From Paraburkholderia aromaticivorans (GTDB taxonomy: Bacteria; Pseudomonadota; Gammaproteobacteria; Burkholderiales; Burkholderiaceae), in contig NZ_CP022989.1 of NCBI RefSeq assembly GCF_002278075.1, positions 2,108,001 through 2,172,000 of the forward strand: DNA of 64,000 bases. The letters run 5' to 3'. The translations under genes and the position numbers were made by a program. Shown here piece by piece: positions 9,665-21,190 of this stretch; the first letter of the stretch is position 1; each line of letters begins with the position of its first letter. The notes below the pieces were generated by a model that saw nothing but the letters and a program-made list of their open reading frames with translations, was not told the origin of the DNA and ran no database searches.

Positions 9665-12082
9665 TCACGCGGTCGTGTCGGTCGTGTCGGTCGTCGCCGG
9701 TTCCGTTGCCGATTGGGGCGCGGGCTGCGGCCGCAATGCGTCCAGTGCGTCGAGAATGGCCTCGGGCGTGGCCGGCGCACGCAACGCAGGCGCCTCGCGC
9801 GCGTCCGGCACGGCCGCCGCGATCGCATCGCGAATCGCGAGGAACACGGAGAACGGCAACAGCAACGGCGGCTCGCCGACGGCCTTCGAGCGGAACACGG
9901 TCGGCTCGGCGTTGCGGTTCTGATAGAGCTGTACATGGAACGCGGCGGGCGTGTCGCTTACCGCGGGAATCTTGTACGTGGACGGCGCGTGCGTCATCAG
10001 ACGGCCATCGCGGTTCCACCACAGTTCCTCGGTGGTGAGCCAACCCATGCCCTGAATGAAGCCGCCTTCCACCTGGCCGATATCGATCGCCGGGTTGATC
10101 GACTGGCCGGCGTCGTGCAGCAGGTCCGCGCGCACCAGTTTCCATTCGCCGGTCAGCGTGTCGATCACGACTTCCGACACCGCCGCGCCGTAGGCGAAAT
10201 AGTAAAACGGGTGGCCGGTCAGCGTTTTCGCGTCCCAATGCACTTTCGGCGTGGTGTAGAAGCCGTCCGACCACAACTGCACGCGCGCCAGATAGGCCGC
10301 GCCGACCAGTTGTTCGAACGGCATCGCGCCGCCGTTCACCGCCACCTGGCCGTTGGCGAATTGCACGTCGCCGGCGTTGCCGCCGAGCTGTCTGGCCGCG
10401 AGTTCGGCGAGCCTGTCGCGAATCGTTTTCGCGGCCGCCTCGGCGGCTTTGCCGTTCAGGTCGCTGCCGGTGGAGGCCGCGGTCGCCGATGTGTTGGCGA
10501 TCTTCGAGGTGTCGGTAGCCGTGACCCGCACGCGGGAAAGCGGCAGACCGAGCGCATTGGCGACCACTTGCGCGACTTTGGTGTTGAGCCCCTGGCCCAT
10601 CTCCGTGCCGCCGTGGTTGACGAGCACCGAGCCGTCCTTGTACACGTGCACCAGCGCGCCGGCCTGATTCAGAAACGGCACGTTGAACGAGATGCCGAAC
10701 TTGACCGGCGAAAACGCGAGGCCGCGCTTGAGCACCGGGCTGCCCGCGTTGAACGCCGCGATCGCCTTGCGGCGGGCGCGATAGTCGCTAGTGCCGAGCA
10801 GTTCGTCGGTCAGCGGCGCGATGATGTTGTCCTCGACGCGCTGCCCATAGGGTGTCGTATCGCGCTCGCCGATGCCGTAGTAGTTGGCGAGCCGCACGTC
10901 GAGCGGGTCGCAGTTCAACTGACGCGCGATGCTGTCGAGCATCACCTCCATCACGAGCGCGCCTTGCGGACCGCCGAAGCCGCGGAACGCGGTGTTCGAT
11001 TGCGTGTTGGTCTTGCAGCACAGCGCCACGATATCGACATCGGACAGGTAGTACGCGTTGTCGAAGTGGCAGACCGCGCGTGTGGCGACGGCGCCGGACA
11101 GGTCGGCGGAATAGCCCGCGCGCAAAGCGATTTCCACGCGCGCGCCGAGAATGCGGCCGCTGTCGTCGAAGCCCGCCTCGTACGCGTAGAGCGCGTCGTG
11201 GCGCTTGCCGGTGATCATGAAATCGTCGTCGCGGTCGGCGCGCAGTTTGACCGGACGGCGCAGCAATTTCGCCGCCAGCGAGGCCACGCAGGCGAACAGC
11301 GCGGATTGCGACTCCTTGCCGCCAAAGCCGCCGCCCATGCGCCGGCATTCGCACACCACGTTGTGCGCCGGCCAGTCGAGCATATGCGCGACCACCTGCT
11401 GCATTTCGCTCGGGTGCTGGGTCGAACTGTAGACGAGCATGCCGTCCATTTCTTTGGGCACCGCATACGCGATCTGGCCTTCCAGATAGAACTGTTCCTG
11501 GCCGCCCACTTCGAACGTGCCGCTGATCCGGTTCGGCGCGGCCGCGATCTTCGCAGCCGGTTCGCCGTGTGTCAGATGCAGCGGCGGCAGCACGAACTGC
11601 TGGCGGGCCTTCGCTTCGGCGGGTGTGAGCACGGCTTCGAGCGGTTCGTAGCGGATCACGTCGTCGCTTTTTGCGAGCGCGGCTGCACGGCGTGCGAGCT
11701 CGTGGCTTTCGGCGATCACGGCGAACACCGGCTGGCCGAGATACTGCACTGTGTCGACGGCAAGAATCGGATCGTCGTGCAGCACCGGGCCGCAATTGTT
11801 CTCGCCGGGGATGTCTTCGGCGCTCAGCACGGCGATCACGCCCGGTGCTTTCCTGACCGCGTCCAGATCCATCGACACGATGCGCGCGTGCGCATGGCGC
11901 GACAGGCCGAGCGCCGCGTGCAGCGTGCCTTGCAACTCGGGCACGTCGTCCGTGTAGGTGGCTTCGCCGCTCACATGCAGCGCGGCCGATTCATGCGGCA
12001 GCGAAACGCCGATCGACGCGTCGCTTTCCTGAGCGGCGGCGTGCGTGGCGGCAGGTTCGATGAAAGCATCGGTCCGGTTCAT
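9665..12082 (-). CDS. xdhB: xanthine dehydrogenase, molybdopterin-binding subunit
   Basis: 805 residues from ATG 12082; a GTG one codon earlier is possible. This subunit carries the molybdenum cofactor and oxidises hypoxanthine to xanthine and xanthine to urate. Recognisable blocks are GEATYTDDVPE near the N-terminus, GGQEQFYLEGQIAY, RRMGGGFGGKESQ, FRGFGGPQGALVMEVMLD and NHGGTEMGQGLNTKVAQV, then the C-terminal KAVGEPPLLL with the glutamate that acts as general base in the family. Its start overlaps the xdhA stop as TGATG, so the two subunits are coupled. The last residues are low-complexity (TDTTDTTA). Confidence 0.95.
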   Translation of the reverse strand: MNRTDAFIEPAATHAAAQESDASIGVSLPHESAALHVSGEATYTDDVPELQGTLHAALGLSRHAHARIVSMDLDAVRKAPGVIAVLSAEDIPGENNCGPVLHDDPILAVDTVQYLGQPVFAVIAESHELARRAAALAKSDDVIRYEPLEAVLTPAEAKARQQFVLPPLHLTHGEPAAKIAAAPNRISGTFEVGGQEQFYLEGQIAYAVPKEMDGMLVYSSTQHPSEMQQVVAHMLDWPAHNVVCECRRMGGGFGGKESQSALFACVASLAAKLLRRPVKLRADRDDDFMITGKRHDALYAYEAGFDDSGRILGARVEIALRAGYSADLSGAVATRAVCHFDNAYYLSDVDIVALCCKTNTQSNTAFRGFGGPQGALVMEVMLDSIARQLNCDPLDVRLANYYGIGERDTTPYGQRVEDNIIAPLTDELLGTSDYRARRKAIAAFNAGSPVLKRGLAFSPVKFGISFNVPFLNQAGALVHVYKDGSVLVNHGGTEMGQGLNTKVAQVVANALGLPLSRVRVTATDTSKIANTSATAASTGSDLNGKAAEAAAKTIRDRLAELAARQLGGNAGDVQFANGQVAVNGGAMPFEQLVGAAYLARVQLWSDGFYTTPKVHWDAKTLTGHPFYYFAYGAAVSEVVIDTLTGEWKLVRADLLHDAGQSINPAIDIGQVEGGFIQGMGWLTTEELWWNRDGRLMTHAPSTYKIPAVSDTPAAFHVQLYQNRNAEPTVFRSKAVGEPPLLLPFSVFLAIRDAIAAAVPDAREAPALRAPATPEAILDALDALRPQPAPQSATEPATTDTTDTTA

Positions 12083-13629
12083 CACGACGGCTCCTTCGCA
12101 ACGGCGGCGTCCGGCGCGCCGGCTTCGAACGCGAACGCATTCACGTCGAAGAGGGCGAGCGGCGCGTCATCGCGCGTTTCGAGGTGAAAGCGCCATAACA
12201 GATTGCGCGCCACCTTCAGTCGATAGGCGCTCGAAGCGCGCATGTCGGTGAGCGGCTGGTAATCGGCGGCGAGCGCATTCATGGCTTGCCGCGCGGTGCT
12301 TTCATCCCATGTTGCGCCAGTCAGAGCGGCTTCGGTTTGCGCGGCCCGCTTCGGCGTGGCGGCCATGCCGCCGAACGCGACGCGGGCCGCGCGGATCGCG
12401 CCGTGTTCGTCGACGTGTAGCGCGAACGCCGCGCACACGGCGGAGATATCCTGATCGTAGCGCCTGGACACCTTGTAGGTGCGAAAGCGCAGGTTGCCGA
12501 CCGGCCGCGGCACGCGCAGCGCCGCGACGAATTCGCCGGCGGCGAGGGCGGTCTTCTGATAGCCGAGGTAGAACGCGTCGAGCGGCAGCGTGCGCGTTTG
12601 CTGACCATGGCGCAGCACGACTTCGGCGCCGAGCGCGAGCAGCGCCGGCATCGAATCGCCGATCGGCGAGCCGTTAGCGACATTGCCGCCGAGCGTGCCG
12701 GCATTGCGAATCGGCAGCGACGCAAAGCGCGTCCACAGTTCGGCGAGTTCGGGGTAGTCGACGGCAAGTGCCGCGTAAGCGTCTTCCAGCGTGACGGCGG
12801 CGCCGATCGTCAGCGTTTGCGCATCGCGCTCGATCGCCTTCAATTCGGCGACGTTGCCGATGTACAGAAGGTCGCCGAGATCGCGGAATTGCTTGGTGAC
12901 CCACAGCCCGACGTCGGTGCTGCCGGCGAGCAGACGTGCCTGCGGATGCTCGGCGCGCAGTCTGGCGAATGCATCGAGTGAAACCGGCGCATAGAAGGCG
13001 GGTGAGCCGAACGCGGCGCCGCGTGTGTCGGGCGCACGGTATTCGAAGGTATCGCGCCGTTGCAGTTTGCGCAGCTGTTGCGCGACGCTCTGGCGGTCCA
13101 GCGTCACGCGCGGATAGTGCGGATAGTCGAACATCTTCTGCGCGGCGTCGACAATCGGCCGGTAGCCGGTGCAGCGGCACAGATTGCCGGAGAGCGCGGT
13201 ATTGATTTCGTCGCGCGTGGGCAGGCCGACGGCGACCGGCTGGTTTTCGTACAGTGCCCACATCGACATCACGAAGCCGGGCGTGCAGAAGCCGCATTGC
13301 GAACCGTGGCAGTCGACCATGGCTTGCTGCACGGGATGCAGCGTACCGTCGGCGGCGCGCAGGTCTTCGACCGTGAAGAGCGCGCGGCCGTCGAGCGTGG
13401 GCAGGAACTGGATGCAGGCGTTGACCGCTTTCAGCGCGAGGCCGCCTTGAGCGTCCAGTTCGCCGATGACGACCGTGCAGGCGCCGCAGTCGCCTTCCGC
13501 ACAGCCTTCCTTGGTGCCGGTGCAGTGCAGATCCTCGCGCAGGTGCTGAAGCACGGTGCGCGACGCGGGAACGTCCGCGACCTCACGGACGGACCCCTGG
13601 TGATAAAAGCGGATGGTTTGCGTTGTCAT
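12082..13629 (-). CDS. xdhA: xanthine dehydrogenase small subunit (2Fe-2S and FAD)
   Basis: 515 residues from ATG 13629, beginning MTTQTIRFYHQGS; a longer upstream extension has no homology feel and was not used. The N-terminal ferredoxin domain has CTGTKEGCAEGDCGAC, the second [2Fe-2S] domain has CHGSQCGFCTPG and LCRCTGYRPI, and the C-terminal half is a FAD-binding domain (AGSTDVGLWVTK, NVANGSPIGDSMP). It passes electrons from the molybdenum centre to NAD. First gene of the operon xdhA-xdhB-xdhC-ade-guaD. Confidence 0.95.
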   Translation of the reverse strand: MTTQTIRFYHQGSVREVADVPASRTVLQHLREDLHCTGTKEGCAEGDCGACTVVIGELDAQGGLALKAVNACIQFLPTLDGRALFTVEDLRAADGTLHPVQQAMVDCHGSQCGFCTPGFVMSMWALYENQPVAVGLPTRDEINTALSGNLCRCTGYRPIVDAAQKMFDYPHYPRVTLDRQSVAQQLRKLQRRDTFEYRAPDTRGAAFGSPAFYAPVSLDAFARLRAEHPQARLLAGSTDVGLWVTKQFRDLGDLLYIGNVAELKAIERDAQTLTIGAAVTLEDAYAALAVDYPELAELWTRFASLPIRNAGTLGGNVANGSPIGDSMPALLALGAEVVLRHGQQTRTLPLDAFYLGYQKTALAAGEFVAALRVPRPVGNLRFRTYKVSRRYDQDISAVCAAFALHVDEHGAIRAARVAFGGMAATPKRAAQTEAALTGATWDESTARQAMNALAADYQPLTDMRASSAYRLKVARNLLWRFHLETRDDAPLALFDVNAFAFEAGAPDAAVAKEPS

Positions 13630-14010
13630 GGCGAATCCGAAAGACAGTGCGGACCGGGCGCGCGTTACGCATGGGGTCGCGCCAAAGCCGGCCTCGCGCA
13701 CGTAGATCGCCATCCAGGTTCGACGATAGCATTACCTTGTCCCAAAAATATTTCCGATGTCGCATGAAGCTTATTCGGAAGCGGTCATGAGATAGGTACG
13801 ATTCGCGCCGAGGCCGGAAGTTGCGTGGGCGGGGTGCGGGGCGGAAAGCCAGGCGGGGCGGGGTGCGGCGGGGCAAAGCGAGCGTCCATCAGCCGCCGGA
13901 TCGGGGGATCGTGGACGAAAAAACGCCGGATTTCGCGCTGCCGCAGGTGGCGGCGCGAAATCCGGCGCTGTCAATGCAAGTGGGCCAGAGCCGGGACGGC
14001 AACAGCCCGA
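13630..14010. other. intergenic region upstream of xdhA, with G-rich tract
   Basis: 381 bp without a gene. Besides the dsbB terminator at 13918-13967 it has a G-rich stretch on the + strand at 13827-13873 with six runs of three or four G's, capable in principle of forming a G-quadruplex on the template strand for xdhA. Between this tract and xdhA the sequence is comparatively AT-rich (13720-13800), where the xdh promoter should lie; I could not pick convincing -35/-10 boxes. Confidence 0.6.
13918..13967 (-). terminator. intrinsic terminator of dsbB
   Basis: A perfect 15-bp inverted repeat (CGCCGGATTTCGCGC at 13924-13938 with its complement at 13953-13967) is followed on the minus strand by six T's. 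It closes dsbB transcription before the xdh operon. Confidence 0.9.
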
Positions 14011-16003
<1,993 letters not shown>

Positions 16004-16095
16004 GATGTCGGTGAGAATCCGGTTGGACCGAGTGAAGCCGCGTAGCGCCTCAAACGATGTGGCTTAACAAACGCGGTGGCTTAAATGCTTTCGAA

Positions 16096-16776
16096 TCAGA
16101 TGCGATTGAAGAGTGTGGCGCGGAACGCTTCGATATGCTTTTGCACCGATCGGCGAGCGCCTTCGGCGTCGCGTTCACGCAGCAGGCGAAACAGTTCGAG
16201 GTGTTCCTCGTGCACGTCTTCCAGATGATGCGGCTCGGACAGCGAAATGAACCAGAAGCGCAGCGAGCGCTCGTGCAGCCCGCGCAGGATGTCGGCCAGC
16301 ACGGGGTTGCGCGAGGCGGCCGAGATCGCCAGATGAAACTCGCGGTCGATATCCATCATGCCTTCGATATCGTGCGCGGCGACGCACACGGCCGAGCGGT
16401 CCAGTAGCGCCTGCATTGCGTCGTAATCATGCTGTTGGGCGTGCCGCGCGGCCAGCTCCACGCAGTAGCTTTCGTTGACGAGGCGCACGTCGATGATCGC
16501 GAGCACGTCGTCGAGCGAAACCGGGCGGACCATGATGCCCTTGCGCGGCATGATGGTCAGCATGCCTTCGTGCACCAGCCGGTGCAGCGCCTGATGAACC
16601 GGTGTCCTGCCGATGCCGGTCAGCGCCATCAGTTCCGCTTCGTTGAGCACCTCGCTCGGCCGCAGGCGCAAGGTGATGATCTCGCGCTTGACGAACGCGT
16701 AGGCCTGCTCGGCGAGACTCGCGGCGGCGCTCGCGCGGCTGGGGCTGGAAGGACGGGCGGTCTGCAAAAGCGTCAT
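16096..16776 (-). CDS. GntR family transcriptional regulator, FCD (FadR) subfamily
   Basis: 226 residues from ATG 16776. The N-terminal winged helix reads AYAFVKREIITLRLRPSEVLNEAELMALTGIGRTPVHQALHRLVHEGML, and the C-terminal half is a helical FCD ligand domain with the metal-binding type acidic and histidine residues (DIDREFHLAI and later histidines). It is embedded between the MFS transporter and the amidase, so it is the likely repressor of this cluster. A candidate target is the repeated AATATT site upstream of DUF2848 at 19062-19089. Effector unknown. Confidence 0.88.
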   Translation of the reverse strand: MTLLQTARPSSPSRASAAASLAEQAYAFVKREIITLRLRPSEVLNEAELMALTGIGRTPVHQALHRLVHEGMLTIMPRKGIMVRPVSLDDVLAIIDVRLVNESYCVELAARHAQQHDYDAMQALLDRSAVCVAAHDIEGMMDIDREFHLAISAASRNPVLADILRGLHERSLRFWFISLSEPHHLEDVHEEHLELFRLLRERDAEGARRSVQKHIEAFRATLFNRI

Positions 16777-17000
16777 GTGAAGAGGAAGCGGGCGATGTCG
16801 TCCGCATTGTAGAGCAAGGTTTTGCGGGCGCGGCGCGGGCCGGGCGCGCAACACGGCCGGTGAGCGATCGGCCGGCGCTCTCCAGACAGCAGGCGCCGGA
16901 ATCGCGGTCCCGCGCCCGCGCCGTTCGCGCCTGCGTTCGTTTCGCACGACGCCCTCGTTCCCCGCCGGGGGCGTGGCCAGATCGCGTCCATCCCCGCCTG

Positions 17001-18350
17001 TCAGGCGCGGCTCGGCGAAACCGCCGGCGCATGCTGCACCTTGACGCGCGGCATCATCAGCGTGACCAGGCCGCCTACGATCAACGCCCCCGCGATCAGC
17101 ACGAGCCCGAACGTCACGCTATGCGTCGCGTCCTTGACGAGGCCGAGCACATAAGGGCTCACGTAGCCCGCCAGGTTCGCGATCGAGTTGATCACGGCAA
17201 TCCCGGCGACGGCGGCCGTGCCTTGCAGGAACGTCGTCGACATCGACCAGAAGATGCCGAAGCCCGCGAGGATGCCGATATACGCGATCGACAATCCGGT
17301 GACGGCGAGCGGAATCGAGTCGGTTACCGAGGCGCTGCCGAGCAGGCCCGCCGCGCCGATGAAGCAGCACACGGCATAGTGCCAGCGCCGCTCGCCGGTG
17401 ATATCCGACGAGCGCCCGATCAGGATCATGCCGATGCCCGCCGCCAGATACGGAATCGCGGTGACGAAGCCATTGGTGACGAGGTTCGTCACGCCGAGAT
17501 CCTTGACGATCTGCGGCAGCCAGAACGAGAAGCCCGCATTGCCGGTGACGAGGCAGAAATAGATCAGCGTGAGCAGCCAGAAGCGGCCCGAGCGCAGCGC
17601 GACTGCGAGGCTCTGCTCCGCGCCGGCCGCCGCGGCCGCGCTGTTTTCCCGCGCGAGGCGGCCGAGAATCACGCGCTTTTCGTCGGCGCTCAGCCACGCG
17701 GCTTCGGCAGGCGTGTTGCGCAGCACGGCGAGCGCCCAGAAGCCGGCGAGAATCGACGGAATGCCTTCGATCAGGAACATCCACTGCCAGCCGCGCAAGC
17801 CGTGCGCTTCATGCAGCGCCGACATCAGAAACCCCGACAGCGGCGCGCCGATGATGCCCGCCACCGGAATCGCCGCCATGAACACGGCGACCATGCGCGC
17901 GCGCCGGTCGGACGGAAACCAGAAGGTCAGATACAGCACCACGCCCGGCACCAGGCCGGCTTCGGCGACGCCGAGGAGAAAGCGCAGCACGTAGAACATG
18001 GTTTCCGAGCGCACGAACATCATCAGACACGACAGCACGCCCCACAGCATCGTGATGCGGGCGATCGTGGCGCGCGCGCCGAACTTCCTGAGCAGCAGGT
18101 TGCTCGGCACTTCGAACACGAAGTAGCCGAAGAAAAAGATCCCCGCGCCGAGTCCGTACGCCGCATTCGACAGGCCAAGGTCGCCGGTGAACTGCAGCTT
18201 CGCGTAACCGATGTTGACGCGGTCCAGATATGACAGCACGTAGACGAGAAACAGGAACGGCATGATGCGCCACGTGATCTTGCGCAGGGCGGCGGCTTCG
18301 AGCCACGCGTCGGAAGACGCGTCGGCGGCGGATTGCGAAGGGGAGCTCAT
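17001..18350 (-). CDS. MFS transporter, anion:cation symporter (ACS) type
   Basis: 449 residues with twelve predicted membrane segments. The N-terminus carries KITWRIMPFLFLVYVLSYLDRVNIGYAKLQ, characteristic of the ACS family that includes phthalate, tartrate and glucarate permeases; the motif between helices 2 and 3 reads FEVPSNLLLRKFGAR. It starts 7 bp after the DUF2848 stop, indicating co-transcription. Substrate is probably an organic anion or amide handled by the downstream amidase and the DUF2848 protein. Confidence 0.87.
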   Translation of the reverse strand: MSSPSQSAADASSDAWLEAAALRKITWRIMPFLFLVYVLSYLDRVNIGYAKLQFTGDLGLSNAAYGLGAGIFFFGYFVFEVPSNLLLRKFGARATIARITMLWGVLSCLMMFVRSETMFYVLRFLLGVAEAGLVPGVVLYLTFWFPSDRRARMVAVFMAAIPVAGIIGAPLSGFLMSALHEAHGLRGWQWMFLIEGIPSILAGFWALAVLRNTPAEAAWLSADEKRVILGRLARENSAAAAAGAEQSLAVALRSGRFWLLTLIYFCLVTGNAGFSFWLPQIVKDLGVTNLVTNGFVTAIPYLAAGIGMILIGRSSDITGERRWHYAVCCFIGAAGLLGSASVTDSIPLAVTGLSIAYIGILAGFGIFWSMSTTFLQGTAAVAGIAVINSIANLAGYVSPYVLGLVKDATHSVTFGLVLIAGALIVGGLVTLMMPRVKVQHAPAVSPSRA

Positions 18351-18357
18351 GGGTGCC

Positions 18358-19044
18358 TCATTCGACGATAGGTAGCGCGCGCACGCGGTACGCGTGACGC
18401 AGCGTGCGGTTCAGGACGGGATCGTGCAATTCGAGTTCGAGCGCGTCGCCGTCGGCCATGCCGACGATGCCGCCCTGTACCGGCAACGTGCCGCAAAACA
18501 TCGCCGCGCCGGATGCGAGCGGCGCGCGCGCGAGCAGGTCGGCGGCCGGCAGCAGCGCGGCGACGCTGCCTTGCTGATAGACGCGCCGCTCGCCGTTGGT
18601 CACGGCGTAGGCGCGCAATTCCAGTTGATCCCAGTGGCCGGAGACCTCGTCGAAACGCCAGGCGTCGCGCGCGACCGGTTTCGGGCACACCTGCTTGGAG
18701 ACGGTGACGCCGTAAGCCTCGACTTCCCGGTCGGTGTGGTCCGAACCGACGGTGACGAGCAAGCCCGTCTTCGAATGCACCAGCACGCATTCGGCTTCGC
18801 CGCTGGACTTCACGCCGACCACGTCGATCTGCTCGGCCTGCGTCAGCAATTCGGCGCCGAGGCGATAGAAGCAAGGCGTGGTGGAGGGCCGCCTGACGCC
18901 GAGTTCGGCCAGCTCGGCAATGTGATGCTCGATGGCGGCCTGGTCGCGCCCGGCCCATCCGGCGATGGTCAGACGATTCACCTCGGCGATATCGGCACGG
19001 CTGCCGCCGGCCGGCTCTGCGACGTTGAAGGACACCTGCTGCAT
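18358..19044 (-). CDS. DUF2848 family protein
   Basis: 228 residues, first gene of the leftward cluster. I recognise the DUF2848 family from RRPSTTPCFYRLGAELLTQAEQI, VTVGSDHTDREVEAYGV and the C-terminal FCGTLPVQGGIV. The last motif resembles the metal-binding region of fumarylacetoacetate-hydrolase-like enzymes, so a hydrolase/isomerase acting on a keto acid is plausible but unproven. GGAG (19055-19052) precedes the ATG. Coupled to the MFS transporter, and sharing orientation with the GntR and amidase genes, it likely processes the imported compound. Confidence 0.8.
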   Translation of the reverse strand: MQQVSFNVAEPAGGSRADIAEVNRLTIAGWAGRDQAAIEHHIAELAELGVRRPSTTPCFYRLGAELLTQAEQIDVVGVKSSGEAECVLVHSKTGLLVTVGSDHTDREVEAYGVTVSKQVCPKPVARDAWRFDEVSGHWDQLELRAYAVTNGERRVYQQGSVAALLPAADLLARAPLASGAAMFCGTLPVQGGIVGMADGDALELELHDPVLNRTLRHAYRVRALPIVE

Positions 19045-19061
19045 AACTCGACTCCACTGAA

Positions 19062-19111
19062 AATATTCGGCAAATATTATTGTGATATTTCACAGGAGTC
19101 CAGCGTGTCAA
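19062..19111 (-). promoter_or_regulatory. candidate promoter and operator of the DUF2848-MFS-GntR-amidase cluster
   Basis: On the minus strand a consensus -35 TTGACA (19111-19106) is followed after 18 bp by TATCAC (19087-19082). Three hexamers AATATT, AATATT and GATATT (19062, 19073, 19084) are spaced by exactly 11 bp; one overlaps the -10 and two lie over the start region, the expected place for repression. The promoter assignment is by eye. Confidence 0.5.
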
Positions 19112-19282
19112 AAACATTCTGCTGCGCGGGTTCGGTGAGGTGTCGACAGCTGCAGGCGCCCTGCGGGCCAACTCGTGCTACCACGGCAATCCGGCGCCGT
19201 TCGGCGGTTTGCGCGATTCAGCGCGGCGCGTTCGTTTGTTACACTGCGCGTCTGGAACATTACTTTTTGTAAGGAATCGCTC

Positions 19283-21040
19283 ATGCATCATGGCATCGGC
19301 TTCATTCAGGACCTGGCGGTCGTGATGGCGCTCGCCGGCGTCGTCACCGTGCTGTTCCATCGCCTGAAACAGCCGGTGGTGCTGGGCTACATTGCCGCCG
19401 GCGTGATCATCGGGCCGTACACGCCGCCGTTCCAGTTGATCCACGACGAGCAGACCATCCAGACGCTCGGCGAACTCGGCGTGGTGTTCCTGATGTTTTC
19501 GCTCGGCCTCGAATTCAGTCTGCGCAAACTCTTCAAGGTCGGCGCGACGGCGATCGTCGCGGCGCTCTCCGAAATCGTGCTGATGCTGTGGCTCGGCTAC
19601 GAAATCGGCAGCGCGTTCGGCTGGAGTTCGATGGATTCGCTGTTTCTCGGCGCGATCCTCGCGATCTCGTCGACCACGATCATCGTCAAGGCGCTCTCGG
19701 AACTGGGTCTGAAGCGCGAAAGCTTCGCGCAACTGGTGTTCGGCATTCTGATCGTCGAAGACATCCTCGCCATTGCGATGCTGGTCCTGCTGTCGGGCAT
19801 TGCGCAGACCGGGCAGTTGAGCGCGGGCGTCGCCGTGGTCACGCTCGGCAAACTGCTTCTGTTCATGACGGTGTCGCTGGTGGTCGGCATTCTGGTGGTG
19901 CCGCGCGCGTTGAACTACGTGGCGCGCGCGAAGAGCGACGAGATGCTGCTCGTCTCCGTGCTCGGTTTCTGCTTCGGCTTCTGTCTGCTGGTCGTGAAGC
20001 TCGACTACAGCATCGCGCTCGGCGCGTTCCTGATCGGCGCGATCATGGCCGAATCGCGCCATCTGCATCGGATCGAGCATCTGATCGCGCCGCTGCGCGA
20101 CGCCTTTTCCGCGATCTTCTTCGTGACGATCGGCCTGATGCTCAACCCGGCCGTGCTGGTCGACTACGCATGGCCGATCGCGGTGATCACGGTGGCGGTG
20201 ATCGTCGGCAAGATCGTGTCGTGCGGGCTCGGCACCTTTCTCGCCGGCAAGGACGGCCGCACGGCCATGCGCGTCGGCATGACCGTGTCGCAGATCGGCG
20301 AGTTCTCGTTCATCATCGCTTCGCTCGGCTTGACGCTCAAGGTGACAAGCGCTTTTCTCTATCCGATCGCGGTGGCGGTGTCCGCCTTGACCACGCTGTT
20401 CACGCCGTATCTGATCCGCGCGGCCGATCCGCTGACCCAGCGCCTCGGGCACGCCATGCCGCGCACGCTCGCGAACGTGTTCAGCCTGTACGGGCAATGG
20501 CTGGGCAGTCTGAGCACGAAAAGCGGCGAGCCGACGCTGTTCAGCATGACGCGGCGAATCATTCTGCAGATTGCCGTCAACCTGGCGCTCGTCGCGGCGA
20601 TTTTTCTGGTCGTGTCGTATAGCGCGCCGTATACCAGCTCGCTGCTCGCGCACTGGCTCAGTTCGGAGCCGATGCAGCGCGTCGTGCTGTGGAGCGCCGC
20701 GCTGGTGGTGTCGATGCCGTTTCTGGTGGCCGTGTATCGCAAGACCAAGTCGCTGGCTTTGCTGCTTGCCGAGGTCAGCGTGCAACCGGCTACGGCGGGG
20801 CGCTTCACGAGCGCGATCCGTTACGCAATCTCCGATCTGGTGCCGGTGGTCTCGATGGTCGGCGTGTTCCTGCTGGTCGCGGCGCTCTCGGGCGGCATTT
20901 TGCCGCCGACCGGCCTGCTCGCCGCGGTGCTCATCTGCGCCGCGTTGCTGCTGGCGCTCGTGTGGCGCTGGTGCGTCAAGATCCATGCGGCGATGCAGAT
21001 CGCCTTGCGCGAAACTTTCGACGAACAACCGGATCCTTAA
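19283..21040 (+). CDS. CPA2 family cation:proton antiporter without RCK domain
   Basis: 585 residues from ATG 19283, with AAGGAA at 19271-19276. The first two thirds are a Kef-type Na+/H+ exchanger domain (LKQPVVLGYIAAGVIIGPYTPP, LFLGAILAISSTTIIVKALSELGLK, LVFGILIVEDILAIAML). Kef proteins usually end in a cytosolic TrkA-N/RCK domain, but here the C-terminal 190 residues contain about four further hydrophobic segments and no Rossmann GxGxxG. It is therefore predicted to be regulated differently from KefB/KefC. Probably a monocistronic gene divergent from the DUF2848 operon. Confidence 0.88.
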   Translation: MHHGIGFIQDLAVVMALAGVVTVLFHRLKQPVVLGYIAAGVIIGPYTPPFQLIHDEQTIQTLGELGVVFLMFSLGLEFSLRKLFKVGATAIVAALSEIVLMLWLGYEIGSAFGWSSMDSLFLGAILAISSTTIIVKALSELGLKRESFAQLVFGILIVEDILAIAMLVLLSGIAQTGQLSAGVAVVTLGKLLLFMTVSLVVGILVVPRALNYVARAKSDEMLLVSVLGFCFGFCLLVVKLDYSIALGAFLIGAIMAESRHLHRIEHLIAPLRDAFSAIFFVTIGLMLNPAVLVDYAWPIAVITVAVIVGKIVSCGLGTFLAGKDGRTAMRVGMTVSQIGEFSFIIASLGLTLKVTSAFLYPIAVAVSALTTLFTPYLIRAADPLTQRLGHAMPRTLANVFSLYGQWLGSLSTKSGEPTLFSMTRRIILQIAVNLALVAAIFLVVSYSAPYTSSLLAHWLSSEPMQRVVLWSAALVVSMPFLVAVYRKTKSLALLLAEVSVQPATAGRFTSAIRYAISDLVPVVSMVGVFLLVAALSGGILPPTGLLAAVLICAALLLALVWRWCVKIHAAMQIALRETFDEQPDP

Positions 21041-21190
21041 GACAGACTCGCGTCGCAGCCACTCGGTGGGGATTCCTTCGAGGCGTCACAACAATGTGAG
21101 CAATTGTGTGCGGGTTTGCGGGGCTTGCCTCGCTAGCGGATAATCAGGGCATATTCATTCGTTCGCGTGGAAGGCGCCTGTCTGACTGTC

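Noticed and set aside
9641..12187. 848-codon open frame on the + strand
   Set aside because: It is antisense to xdhB, which has clear motifs; its composition is Arg/His/Val-rich as expected of the opposite strand of a GC-rich gene.
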